This document shows positions 37,817-47,100 of a stretch of DNA of 64,000 nucleotides, piece by piece. Where the stretch lies: positions 496,001 to 560,000 of the forward strand of contig CBDATZ010000054.1 in NCBI GenBank assembly GCA_965199845.1, in the 5' to 3' direction. The notes under the pieces were generated by a model, which saw only the letters and a list, made by a program, of their open reading frames with translations, was not told where the DNA came from and did no database searches. The DNA is from Ilyomonas sp965199845 (lineage in GTDB: Bacteria > Bacteroidota > Bacteroidia > Chitinophagales > Chitinophagaceae). Positions within the stretch are counted from its first letter, which is position 1. The number at the start of each line of letters is the position of its first letter. A program made the position numbers and the translations under genes.

Positions 37817-38054
37817 AATACAAGTTTTTGTTACAGCAATATTATCGAAAAGACTTTGCTAAAAGCACATCCTTTTACATTATACATGAATTATGAAAAT
37901 CATCTTTATAATATAAACTTTTGTATCTCCGGTTGAGCATCGTTGTCAATTTTATGTCGAAGCAACAAATGGCTCACTTGTACGCTTTGTTATCAATTGA
38001 GCTGTTTGCAAACACATTCTCACTACATTCGTTATTGCATAAAACGATTGCATT

Positions 38055-39806
38055 ATGATAAAACAATTCTTTGTTTTTATATCAATACTTATCGTAAGTC
38101 TATCGCTTCGCGCGCAGCAAACCACGTATTGCAATCCCATCAATATAGATTATGGTTACACGCCCATTCCCAACTTCAGCGAGCAGGGAAGACATCGCGC
38201 TACCGCCGATCCAACCATCACATTATTTAAAGGCTCTTATTATTTATTTAGTACAAATCAATGGGGTTATTGGTGGAGCGATGATATGCTGCACTGGAAC
38301 TTTGTGTCCCGAAAATTTTTAAAACCGTATCATCATGTATATGATGAGTTATGTGCGCCGGCAACACTTGTTTTGAGTGATACTTTATTGGTAATTGGTT
38401 CTACATACACAAAAGATTTTCCGCTCTGGATGAGCACCAACCCGAAAGTTGATGATTGGAAAGAAGCCGTTGATTCTTTCCAGGCCGGCGCCTGGGATCC
38501 GGGTTTGTTTGCCGACGATGATGGCAGAGTTTATCTCTATCATGGCAGCAGCAATACATACCCGGTATATGGTTGGGAAATTGATCGCAAAAAGTTACAA
38601 CCGGTTGGTGAGCAGGTTCCGCTTATTCATTTGAATGATACGATTCATGGCTGGGAACGTTTCGGTGAAGCCAACGACAATACGTTTCTGCCACCGTTTA
38701 TAGAAGGCGCCTGGATGAATAAACACAACGGAAAATATTATTTGCAATACGGCGCGCCCGGCACTGAATTCAGCGGTTATGGCGATGGCGTTTATGTAAG
38801 CGATAAGCCGTTAGGACCGTTTACTTATCAAAGCCACAACCCGTTTTCTTATAAGCCGGGCGGCTTTGCGCGTGGTGCTGGTCATGGCGCAACATACCAG
38901 GATAAAATGGGCAACTGGTGGCATGTATCAACCATCAATGTTGTGGTGAAAAACAATTTTGAAAGACGCATTGGCATTTGGCCGGCCGGCTTTGATAAAG
39001 ATGATATTTTGTATTGCAATACGGCTTACGGAGATTATCCAACCTATTTACCAAAAGGAAAAAACGAAGATCATATCAAAGGTAATTTTACAGGCTGGAT
39101 GCTGCTGAATTATAACAAGCCGGTTACCGTTTCATCAACGCTTGGCGGTTACACTTCCAACTATGCCGTTGATGAAAATATCAAAACATATTGGAGCGCT
39201 AAAACCGGTAACAAAGGTGAAACATTTACCACAGATTTAGGCGCTGTCAGTACCGTTCGCGCTATACAAATTAATTACGCAGACCAGGATGTTGACAGCA
39301 GCTTTTTAGGCAAGATAAACGGCATTTATCATCAATATAAATTGTACAGCTCGAATGATGAAAAAACATGGAAATTATTGGTTGATAAAAGCGAAAATAA
39401 AACCGATGTTCCGCACGATTATATAGAACTTTCTACACCAGCCAAAGCGCGTTACATTAAGATGGAAAACATACACATGCCAACCGGAAAATTTGCGTTA
39501 AGCGGCTTTCGTGTGTTTGGAAAAAGCGATGGTGCATTGCCCGATACGGTAAAGCATTTTATTGTTCTGCGCGGCGATAGCGAGCGCAGAAATGCCTGGC
39601 TGAAATGGCAGTTGATGGATGATGCCGATGGTTATGTAATTTATACAGGAACCAGGCCTGATAAGCTTTACACCAGCATCATGTTATATGGCGTGAACGA
39701 ATATTATTTCAGGGCGATGGAAAAAAATCAGCCGTATTATTTCCAGATAGAAGCGTTTAATGAAAACGGCATTAGTAAGCGAAGTGCAATTGTAAAAGTA
39801 GATTGA
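38055..39806 (+). CDS. secreted glycoside hydrolase family 43 enzyme with F5/8C domain
   Basis: 583 residues: signal peptide (about 1-20), a five-bladed GH43 catalytic domain (about 25-340), an F5/8 type C (discoidin-like) carbohydrate-binding domain (about 350-490) and a fibronectin III-like C-terminus. The GH43 triad is visible as D52 (ADPT), D148 (WDPG) and E217 (IEGAW). GH43 members act on arabinan, xylan or galactan side chains; the subfamily cannot be told by eye. No SusCD pair or other hydrolase is next to it, so it is not part of a full polysaccharide locus here. Confidence 0.88.
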   Translation: MIKQFFVFISILIVSLSLRAQQTTYCNPINIDYGYTPIPNFSEQGRHRATADPTITLFKGSYYLFSTNQWGYWWSDDMLHWNFVSRKFLKPYHHVYDELCAPATLVLSDTLLVIGSTYTKDFPLWMSTNPKVDDWKEAVDSFQAGAWDPGLFADDDGRVYLYHGSSNTYPVYGWEIDRKKLQPVGEQVPLIHLNDTIHGWERFGEANDNTFLPPFIEGAWMNKHNGKYYLQYGAPGTEFSGYGDGVYVSDKPLGPFTYQSHNPFSYKPGGFARGAGHGATYQDKMGNWWHVSTINVVVKNNFERRIGIWPAGFDKDDILYCNTAYGDYPTYLPKGKNEDHIKGNFTGWMLLNYNKPVTVSSTLGGYTSNYAVDENIKTYWSAKTGNKGETFTTDLGAVSTVRAIQINYADQDVDSSFLGKINGIYHQYKLYSSNDEKTWKLLVDKSENKTDVPHDYIELSTPAKARYIKMENIHMPTGKFALSGFRVFGKSDGALPDTVKHFIVLRGDSERRNAWLKWQLMDDADGYVIYTGTRPDKLYTSIMLYGVNEYYFRAMEKNQPYYFQIEAFNENGISKRSAIVKVD

Positions 39807-39864
39807 TGAGCGATGCTGTATATTTAGTAATGCATCATTTAAAAAATACCAACAATGGGGAACA

Positions 39865-40665
39865 TTATAATCTATAAATAAACCATAATCCTGCTGAGTG
39901 AGCTTCGCCTGCCGCAAACGATTTATTTCTATACCGGCTGCGAACATAACCAGGCGCCACTTCTGCCCGTATGGTAAGCCTTTGTTTCCATACCTCGTAT
40001 TCAATCCCTAATGGTAGCATGATTTGCCATTGAAAATAATGTTTGCCTTGTAGCGTAGGTAGTTGTTCGCTGTATAACATTTCCCAATCCGTACCAGAAA
40101 GTCTTAACTGGCTGCTATCTAAAAATTGTTTAAAATTATGTATCAGCGCAACGCTGCCTTGCACTTGCAAGCCTATTGTTGATTGCAGCCGCTTTGCAAG
40201 CTTAGTTGTTCTGTTAATGCCCAGATTTACACCTAAGTATTGCGTATTATGGTAGAGTGAATAGGTAGTATTATGTATGGTAGAATCTTGTAGATAGGAA
40301 TGATCCAGACCACCCGCGTTAATACTGAGCTTATTTGTCATAAACAATCCGCCTTGCAAATAAATATGTTTCCAGAAGCCGTAACGGTGATTCTTATAAA
40401 ATTCTGTATTGATATAAACAGTATGAACGGTTTGTGGAGCGGGAGTGCCACCGTACCCATTATAAACAAAATTAGACAAGAACTCGTTATATGGGGTTGG
40501 GTCTTTTAGTAAAGGGGAAATATCAAGAGGATTAGTGCCAATAGCATCAATTTCTGAAATGCGATAGCCTACTGAATATCTTTTTATATAAAAACCATTT
40601 TGCGCCTGGGTAGTTAATGTCAAAGCGAATAGAAAAATCAGCACCAAGCAGATTCTCGGCTTCAT
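39865..40665 (-). CDS. exported beta-barrel-like protein, hypothetical
   Basis: 266 residues with a signal peptide (about 1-21, ending TQAQ) and alternating aromatic strands such as FYIKRYSVGYRISEI, KHYFQWQIMLPLGIEYEVW and LTIRAEVAPGYVRSRYR. The last residues are aromatic and hydrophobic (LWFIYRL). This looks like an outer-membrane-beta-barrel or an exported beta protein. No family assigned. It is convergent with the GH43 gene, with 58 bases between the stops. Confidence 0.65.
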   Translation of the reverse strand: MKPRICLVLIFLFALTLTTQAQNGFYIKRYSVGYRISEIDAIGTNPLDISPLLKDPTPYNEFLSNFVYNGYGGTPAPQTVHTVYINTEFYKNHRYGFWKHIYLQGGLFMTNKLSINAGGLDHSYLQDSTIHNTTYSLYHNTQYLGVNLGINRTTKLAKRLQSTIGLQVQGSVALIHNFKQFLDSSQLRLSGTDWEMLYSEQLPTLQGKHYFQWQIMLPLGIEYEVWKQRLTIRAEVAPGYVRSRYRNKSFAAGEAHSAGLWFIYRL

Positions 40666-40736
40666 TTTAATCTAAAATTGATTTATAAAAAATAATACAG
40701 GATTCATCAACTCATTTCATTGATTGTATAACAGCA

Positions 40737-40776
40737 TAAAACAAGGAAGTTGTTACGTAGCAACTTCCTTGTTTTA
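40737..40776 (-). terminator. strong intrinsic terminator after a 44-codon frame
   Basis: Perfect 16-bp arms (40737-40752 and 40761-40776) with an 8-base loop. On the minus strand it ends in a TTTTA run and lies 14 bases after the stop of the 40791-40925 frame. It could also close the hisS lipoprotein transcript. Confidence 0.8.
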
Positions 40777-40790
40777 CAATCTATCAAAAT

Positions 40791-40925
40791 TTATGGAACG
40801 ATTTGATAAGGCATTGTATAATCAACATGACCATTAGCGTTATAGAGAGGATGTAGGTTTGACATGTAAAGTGGTTTAGGAAATGAAAGTATAAACAATT
40901 TGTTGATTAGTAAATTGTTTCTCAT
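40791..40925 (-). CDS. possible small peptide, 44 residues
   Basis: An ATG frame (start 40925) encoding 44 residues: a hydrophobic, basic first half (MRNNLLINKLFILSF) then a polar second half ending with YTMPYQIVP. A second Met at residue 21 would give a 24-residue peptide. It lies between the lipoprotein gene and a strong terminator placed 14 bases after its stop, which is the main reason to report it. No known family recognised; it might be a degraded gene tail. Confidence 0.4.
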   Translation of the reverse strand: MRNNLLINKLFILSFPKPLYMSNLHPLYNANGHVDYTMPYQIVP

Positions 40926-40996
40926 GTATTTTCAAACTAAAAAAAACTTCAGTGTCTAATTATAGCGAAAAATTTTTTTAAAATAGAAATTCCATT

Positions 40997-41452
40997 TTAC
41001 TTAAAATAATTGTCATCAATATAAAAATATCCGTTGCTTTTTTTCCAGTACCAGAACTTTTTTTCTAACACATAATACGTTCCTTTGGCTGATTTTTTAG
41101 CTAATGATGTAGGCACATATAAGATGCGCGGCGGCACTTTTCCAAAACGATACGCTAACGTTTTTGTTTGCGCAGGTGTATAGGCTCTTGCGTTAGCGGG
41201 ATTGAGAATATCTTTAGAAGCACCGGCTGGTAAAGTACTGTCCGTTACAGCAAAATCGCCTCGTGAATCTACAATTATTATTGCTCGGGTTGCCAAAACC
41301 GGCGCAGTGGCAGAAGATTCGCCGGCAGCCGCTTCTGTTTCGCTTAACAGAGGTTTTACAGACTCGTCTCGTGAGCTTGAGGCAACGGTTTTTCTGTGAC
41401 AGGCTGAGGCAATACAAAGAAGAAAAAGCAAGCTATACAACCAGGATTTCAT
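40997..41452 (-). CDS. exported lipoprotein, hypothetical
   Basis: The start at 41452 (151 residues) is chosen because it opens a lipoprotein signal MKSWLYSLLF...IASAC; the longer frame to 41485 overlaps the end of hisS and lacks a signal. The mature protein begins with a Ser/Ala/Glu-rich linker, then ILYVPTSLAKKSAKGTYY, and ends in an aromatic and charged tail (KFWYWKKSNGYFYIDDNYF). No family is recognised. It is transcribed just after hisS, 22 bases apart. Confidence 0.65.
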   Translation of the reverse strand: MKSWLYSLLFLLCIASACHRKTVASSSRDESVKPLLSETEAAAGESSATAPVLATRAIIIVDSRGDFAVTDSTLPAGASKDILNPANARAYTPAQTKTLAYRFGKVPPRILYVPTSLAKKSAKGTYYVLEKKFWYWKKSNGYFYIDDNYFK

Positions 41453-41474
41453 GAGATAATTTTCGCTGTAAATT

Positions 41475-42860
41475 TCACATTTCATGCCATTCGTTGTTTT
41501 GTGTAAAATTGTATTGAAGCAACTCTTGTTGTGAAATGGTTTGCTGAACGCCGGTTTGTAACGCTTTTATTTTACAAGTATGGCTTTGCATTTCTTCGCT
41601 GCCAATGATAACAATATACGGAATGTTTTTCTTCTCGGCGTATTTAAATTGCTTATCAAATTTTGCAGTTTCAGAATACATTTCGCAGGCAATATTGTTG
41701 CTTCGTAATTGTTGCATTAAACTAAAAGCAGCTTTGCTTTCCAGCTCGCCAAGATTGAAAAATAAAACTTTGGTTCCAGTTACTAATTCTTCCGGAAACA
41801 GTTTCAATTCTTCCATCACATCGTAGATTCTGTCAACACCGAAAGAGATGCCGACGCCAGGCACATTTGGAACGCCGAACAATCCGGTTAAATCGTCGTA
41901 ACGACCGCCGCCGCCAATGCTTCCCATTTGTATATTGTTGGCTTTTACTTCGAAGATAACGCCCGTGTAATAATTGAGTCCGCGAGCGAGTGTAAAGTCG
42001 GTTAACAGCTTACTGCTAACGGACGACGGAAGATAGCTGATGATGTATTCCAACTCTGCAACACCTTGTTTTCCGGTTTCGTTAGAGAGTAATGATTTGA
42101 TTTGTTGTAACCGTTCTTCATTGCTTCCATTGATAGATAAATACTGTTCGATGATTTGAATTTGATCTTCATTCAAACCGCGCTGCAATAGTTCTTCTTT
42201 TACTTTTTCAATCCCGATTTTATCAAGCTTATCTATGGCAACCGTAATATCAGTTAACTTATCGCTTCCGCCACAGACTTCGGCTAAAGCAGCTAAGATT
42301 TTGCGGCTGTTAATTTTGATTTGTACATCAATCCCGAGTTTAGAAAATACTTCTGCATACAAACAAGTCAATTCCACTTCATTCAACAAACTTTTGCTTC
42401 CCACAACATCTGCATCGCATTGATAAAACTCGCGGTACCGTCCGCGTTGCGGCCTATCGGCACGCCAGACGGGTTGTATCTGATAACGTTTAAAAGGAAA
42501 CGCAAGCTGACCAAAATTCATAGCTACATATCGCGCAAACGGAATGGTTAAATCATAACGAAGAGCACGTTCGGTAAGGTTTTTATCATTCTTTCCTTCT
42601 ATAACATTTTCAAAAGCAACTTTCGCTTTTTCAGTGTTCTTAGCTTCGTTCAAACCATTGTTGAGTATCTTAAAAATCAGCTTATCACCTTCATCGCCAT
42701 ATTTACCCATCAACGTATCTAAATTCTCCATGGCAGGTGTTTCCAGTGGCTGAAAACCATAGTTTTCAAATACATGGCGGATAACAGAAAAAATATAATT
42801 GCGCTTGCGCATAACGGCAGCACCAAAATCGCGCGTGCCTTGTGGTACACTTGGTTTCAT
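41475..42860 (-). CDS. hisS: histidyl-tRNA synthetase
   Basis: 461 residues of a class II synthetase. Motif 1 is near FQPLETPAMEN, motif 2 is FKRYQIQPVWRADRPQRGRYREF (conserved Arg), the His-A signature is LDPYARGLNYYTG-like (here LARGLNYYTGVIFEV), and motif 3 is GVGISFGVDRI. The C-terminal anticodon-binding domain follows. It ligates His to tRNA(His). It follows the tyrosine-phosphatase gene by two bases. Confidence 0.97.
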   Translation of the reverse strand: MKPSVPQGTRDFGAAVMRKRNYIFSVIRHVFENYGFQPLETPAMENLDTLMGKYGDEGDKLIFKILNNGLNEAKNTEKAKVAFENVIEGKNDKNLTERALRYDLTIPFARYVAMNFGQLAFPFKRYQIQPVWRADRPQRGRYREFYQCDADVVGSKSLLNEVELTCLYAEVFSKLGIDVQIKINSRKILAALAEVCGGSDKLTDITVAIDKLDKIGIEKVKEELLQRGLNEDQIQIIEQYLSINGSNEERLQQIKSLLSNETGKQGVAELEYIISYLPSSVSSKLLTDFTLARGLNYYTGVIFEVKANNIQMGSIGGGGRYDDLTGLFGVPNVPGVGISFGVDRIYDVMEELKLFPEELVTGTKVLFFNLGELESKAAFSLMQQLRSNNIACEMYSETAKFDKQFKYAEKKNIPYIVIIGSEEMQSHTCKIKALQTGVQQTISQQELLQYNFTQNNEWHEM

Positions 42861-42862
42861 AG

Positions 42863-43339
42863 TTAGCTTATGGTTTCTTTTTTACCGTATTTTTCAATAA
42901 TGATATGGCAGGCTTCGCTGATTTCGGTGAATGTTTTCAGGAAGCCGGGTTCTGTATTATCGTAATACGGATCGTCTATTTCACAATCTTCGCCCGGATA
43001 TATTTCGTTGAGTAATAAATCAACTTTGGTTTCATCCCATAAATTACCGCTGATGCGTTTTACATCACGATAATTCTGCCTGTCCATCACATAAATTTTA
43101 TCGTATTCCAGCATAAATTCTTTCTTAAACAGACGTGCCCGCTGTTCGCAAATATCTATTCCGTTCAGCTTTGCTACTTTCTGCGATAACCGATGCGGCG
43201 CATCGCCAATATTATAATTTCCTGTACCTGCGCTTTCTACAATCCAGTTTAGCCCGGCTTCTTTTGCTTTGTGTTTTAAAATACCTTCTGCCAAAGGGCT
43301 ACGGCATATATTACCCAAACAAACCATTAAAATTTTCAT
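42863..43339 (-). CDS. low-molecular-weight protein-tyrosine phosphatase
   Basis: 158 residues. The P-loop CxxxxxRS is at the N-terminus (C7 to R13-S14 in VCLGNICRSP), and the general-acid Asp lies in the DDPYYDN motif near residue 122. The fold and length match LMW-PTPs that remove phosphate from Tyr in signalling or exopolysaccharide control. It begins the hisS transcript. A kinase partner is not visible nearby. Confidence 0.93.
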   Translation of the reverse strand: MKILMVCLGNICRSPLAEGILKHKAKEAGLNWIVESAGTGNYNIGDAPHRLSQKVAKLNGIDICEQRARLFKKEFMLEYDKIYVMDRQNYRDVKRISGNLWDETKVDLLLNEIYPGEDCEIDDPYYDNTEPGFLKTFTEISEACHIIIEKYGKKETIS

Positions 43340-43502
43340 GAGCGCAAAGATAAATGGATTGGGAAGAGTTAGGAAAGCTTGCCGGATTCTTAACGAAATG
43401 AAGGATGTGTGATATAGCTATCGGGCAATTATTGTCTTACGATTTTTCTGGCACAGAATTATATTGTTTTCTCGTTATTAACTGAACTTTAAAACTTTTT
43501 GT

Positions 43503-43667
43503 ATGCTTAAATGGGCAGCTATCTTTTTTGTAATCTCTATTATTGCAGCAATCTTTGGATTTGGCGGTATCTCCGAAGGCTCAGCAGAAATTGCTAAAGT
43601 GTTGTTCTTTATTTTTATTGTTCTCTTTGTATTGACGCTCATTTTTGGAGCCAGGATATTTAAATAA
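43503..43667 (+). CDS. DUF1328-family small membrane protein
   Basis: A 54-residue frame: MLKWAAIFFVISIIAAIFGF, then GGISEGSAEIAK, then a second hydrophobic helix ending GARIFK. The two-helix pattern with GFGGI and the Ala/Glu loop fits DUF1328 (YtjA-like) proteins, which are often stress-induced. A good terminator follows 31 bases after the stop. Confidence 0.85.
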   Translation: MLKWAAIFFVISIIAAIFGFGGISEGSAEIAKVLFFIFIVLFVLTLIFGARIFK

Positions 43668-43698
43668 GTAAGCTGTTTGCATCGGCTGTAATGATCTT

Positions 43699-43731
43699 CC
43701 TTCTCTATATCACTTGTTGATATGGAGAAGG
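43699..43731 (+). terminator. intrinsic terminator after the DUF1328 gene
   Basis: 14-base arms (43699-43712 and 43718-43731) with one G-U pair, a 5-base loop and a T8 tail. Confidence 0.85.
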
Positions 43732-43740
43732 ATTTTTTTT

Positions 43741-44175
43741 GTTACATTATTTTCTTATATAATTTATAACCTTGAAAGACGCTTTACTACTTTAAAATTT
43801 ATTAAAAAACCATTGTCGCGACATTCATTCAATTCTTATTAAGAATGAAAATTATCTTAACCGAATTAATACATCTTTTATCAATAATTATTTACCTAAA
43901 AATTGATTTAAATAATTCATTTTCAATAAAATATATTTAAAATAAATCAATCAGAATTGTTCTTATCGAAATCAATATATTTAATAAGCTACTTGTATTA
44001 ATTAAAAAAGAAAAGACTGATTAAAATAATATTAAACTGAAATTAACCAGTTTAAAAGTGTAAATAAAACACTCAAATTTGATTTAAGAAAACCAAAAAA
44101 TTCAATAATCGAAAATCAAAATTCAGTCGTCAGAAACTAATTTATCCAAAATCAATTTCATTCAAATCCATTACA
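43741..44175 (+). promoter_or_regulatory. very AT-rich leader before the T9SS surface protein
   Basis: 435 bases of A/T-dominated sequence with no reading frame, RNA gene or strong hairpin. It probably contains the promoter and a long untranslated leader of the surface protein gene. No exact TAnnTTTG box was found. Confidence 0.4.
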
Positions 44176-47100
44176 ATGAGCAAACGTTACTTCCGTTTCT
44201 TAAACGGTATCTATTCCGTTTACGTAGTTATTTTTTTCTGTCTTTTTTGTTTATCAGCGCAAAGCGTTTCAGCGCAAGTTAAAGACTCAACTATTACAGG
44301 CATTTATACCAGTTACAAAACATACTGGGCTTCGAGTACAGCAAGTCTTAACACAGTAAACCCCGACACAAGCCACAATCTGCTGGCATTTACATTCAGA
44401 GGTAAAACTTACTCTACAGGAGTTAATAATGCAATTCTGAATACTAAATTAGGCAGTTCGAATTATAGCGCACAGGTATATAAAGCACTTCCTGTAAAAA
44501 GTATTGACGGGAATGTTATAGCAGGTGGCGCTACTTATATTGCTACAGCAACAAAGAACGATGGTGATTCTACCAAAGCGTCTTATACATCACCTTATCC
44601 AACCATACATATTGCCGATGTATTAACCGATGGCAAATTTGGATTAGACTTGGGCACCGGTGTTACCAATCTTCCGGTAGGCGCACATATTTCTTTTACG
44701 ATTAAAAGCTTAAGCACAAAAGCTGCGACAGATACGGTACCAGACTTGATTTTTACACAAATAGCCGACCCGACAGCTAACAAGGCTGACACTATTTTTT
44801 TCTATGACGCCGCAGGTAAATTAGTAGGGAATAAAAAACTTGTATTCTGGAATACAGTAAGCAAATTGGGAACTTATAAATTAGACTTGTACACTTTATC
44901 TTATGAAGCATGTAATACTTCTACAATAAACGGAGTTAGCAATATTAATAACAGCACCAGAGATATAAGAATGGTGGCTTTTTTACTTACTGAATTTGGC
45001 ATTACCAACGCAGATAGTGCGGCTAAAGTAAAAGGCATTCAGATTAACCCGAACGGTACCAGCGATCAGGCTTTTATTGCTTACAATACAAACATTTTAA
45101 ATCTTGATGTTCCTGTTATTACAACGCAGCCGGCTACACAAACATTCTGTAGTGCGGCTCTTACTTCTTCGGCTACGTTTAGTGTAGCGGCAAGCAGCGG
45201 AACCACTATGAGTTATCAATGGAAGAAAAACGGCGCTGCTATTGCAGGCGCTACGTCATCTTCTTATACAGCAACCGGTTTAACAACAGCAGATACTATC
45301 AATGCATATAGTGTAACAATCACAAATAGTATCGGTTCAATAACCAGTGATAACGCTTATGTAAAGTATGTGATTAAAACACAGCCAGCAGATGTTTATG
45401 TGGCTCCGGGCAACGCAGCTACCTTTACCATAGGCACAACGGTGGCTTCTACATACCAATGGTATAAAAGTGGTGCTCCTATTTCCGGTGCTACTTCTTC
45501 TGCTTTTTCCATTGCATCTCCTACGATGGCTATGTCTGGCACGCCTTACTCTGCTGCGGTTACTTATTCGGGCGGCACCTGCAACAGCAGCCCTGCCACA
45601 CTTACCGTGGAAAATCTGCCAGCCATTACGACAGCTCCGCAAAGCCAGATATTTTGTAACAGTTCTACAACAACTGCCACATTTAACGTGGTTGCTTCAT
45701 CAGCATCTGCACTTAGCTACCAGTGGTATAAAGCCAATACAGCTATTTCGGGCGCTACTTCTTCTTCCTATACGGCAACAGATTTAACACTGGCTGATAC
45801 CATTAATACATACAAAGTAACTGTTACAAGCAGAGTCGGATCTGTAACAAGTGGTACGGTTGGTTTTAAATATTTAATATTAACGCAGCCTACGCCAACA
45901 AGCGCTTATCTCGCTACAGGTAATATCAACATATTTACAGCGACTGCATCATTGGCTGCTACCGGTTTTCAGTGGAAGAAAGATGGTATTAATATTACAG
46001 GTGCAAATACATTATCTTATAAAATAGACACCGTTACTACAGCATCTGCGGGCAGTTATACATTGAACGTTTCGTATGCAGGTGGTTCATGTCTTAGCAA
46101 TGCGGGCGTCTTAACCACATCTACTATTTTATATTCCAAAGCTACCGGTAATATGAACGACGCAAATACATGGGGCGTTCAATCAAACGGAAGCGGCAGT
46201 ACACCGGTTAATTTTACAAGAGCTGAACATACTTTTATTGTTTCTAACAGAGATACAGCTTCCTTAACGGCCAATTTAACTGTTGCCGGAACCTATGATG
46301 TGGGTGACGGTGTAACAACAATTACGGCAGGCCGTATACTGGAAGCAGGTCGCTTTACCAGGTCGCTTACCAAAGGAACATTAGCAGGCACAGCTACATC
46401 CGGATTGATTGTGCATGGCAAATCAGATCTTTATTTTAATACTGCGAACAAAGTTATGCAGACACTTACCATTAATGCCAATACAACGGATACAGCAACA
46501 ATACATACCGCTTTAGATATTACAGCCGGTAGCGGACATGGCGTTGTAAAAGTACTGACAGGCGTTCTGAATACCGGTGATTCGCTGACTTTAAAAAGCG
46601 ATAGTATCGGAACCGCCAGTGTGGGCAATTCTGCCGGAAAGATTCTGGGTAAAGTAACCGTAGAAAGATTTATTCCTGCACATCGCGCCTGGCGTTTATT
46701 CTGTTCCCCGGTTGCGGATAGCTTAGCGCCTACTATTAATGCGGCCTGGCAGGAAGGAGCTATCACTTCTACCGACAATCCTCATCCTGGTTTTGGTACG
46801 CATATTACTTACGGTCTTACTTCCGATGGCTTTGATCAAAACCCGCAGAAAACTTTCAGCATGAAGTTTTATAATAACGGCGTGTGGTCTGGTGTTCCGG
46901 CAACAAACAGAACACGGGTTACAGATTATCCTGCCTTTATGTTCTTCATCAGGGGAAACCGTTCCTACAATATAACAAGTACGATTAACACAATGATACC
47001 ACTTAGCACTATCATGCGTACAACGGGCTACCTGAATCAGGGAATACAATCTAAGGTACCGGTTGGCAATGGCGCTTTTGGTTTAATCCGTAATCCGTAT

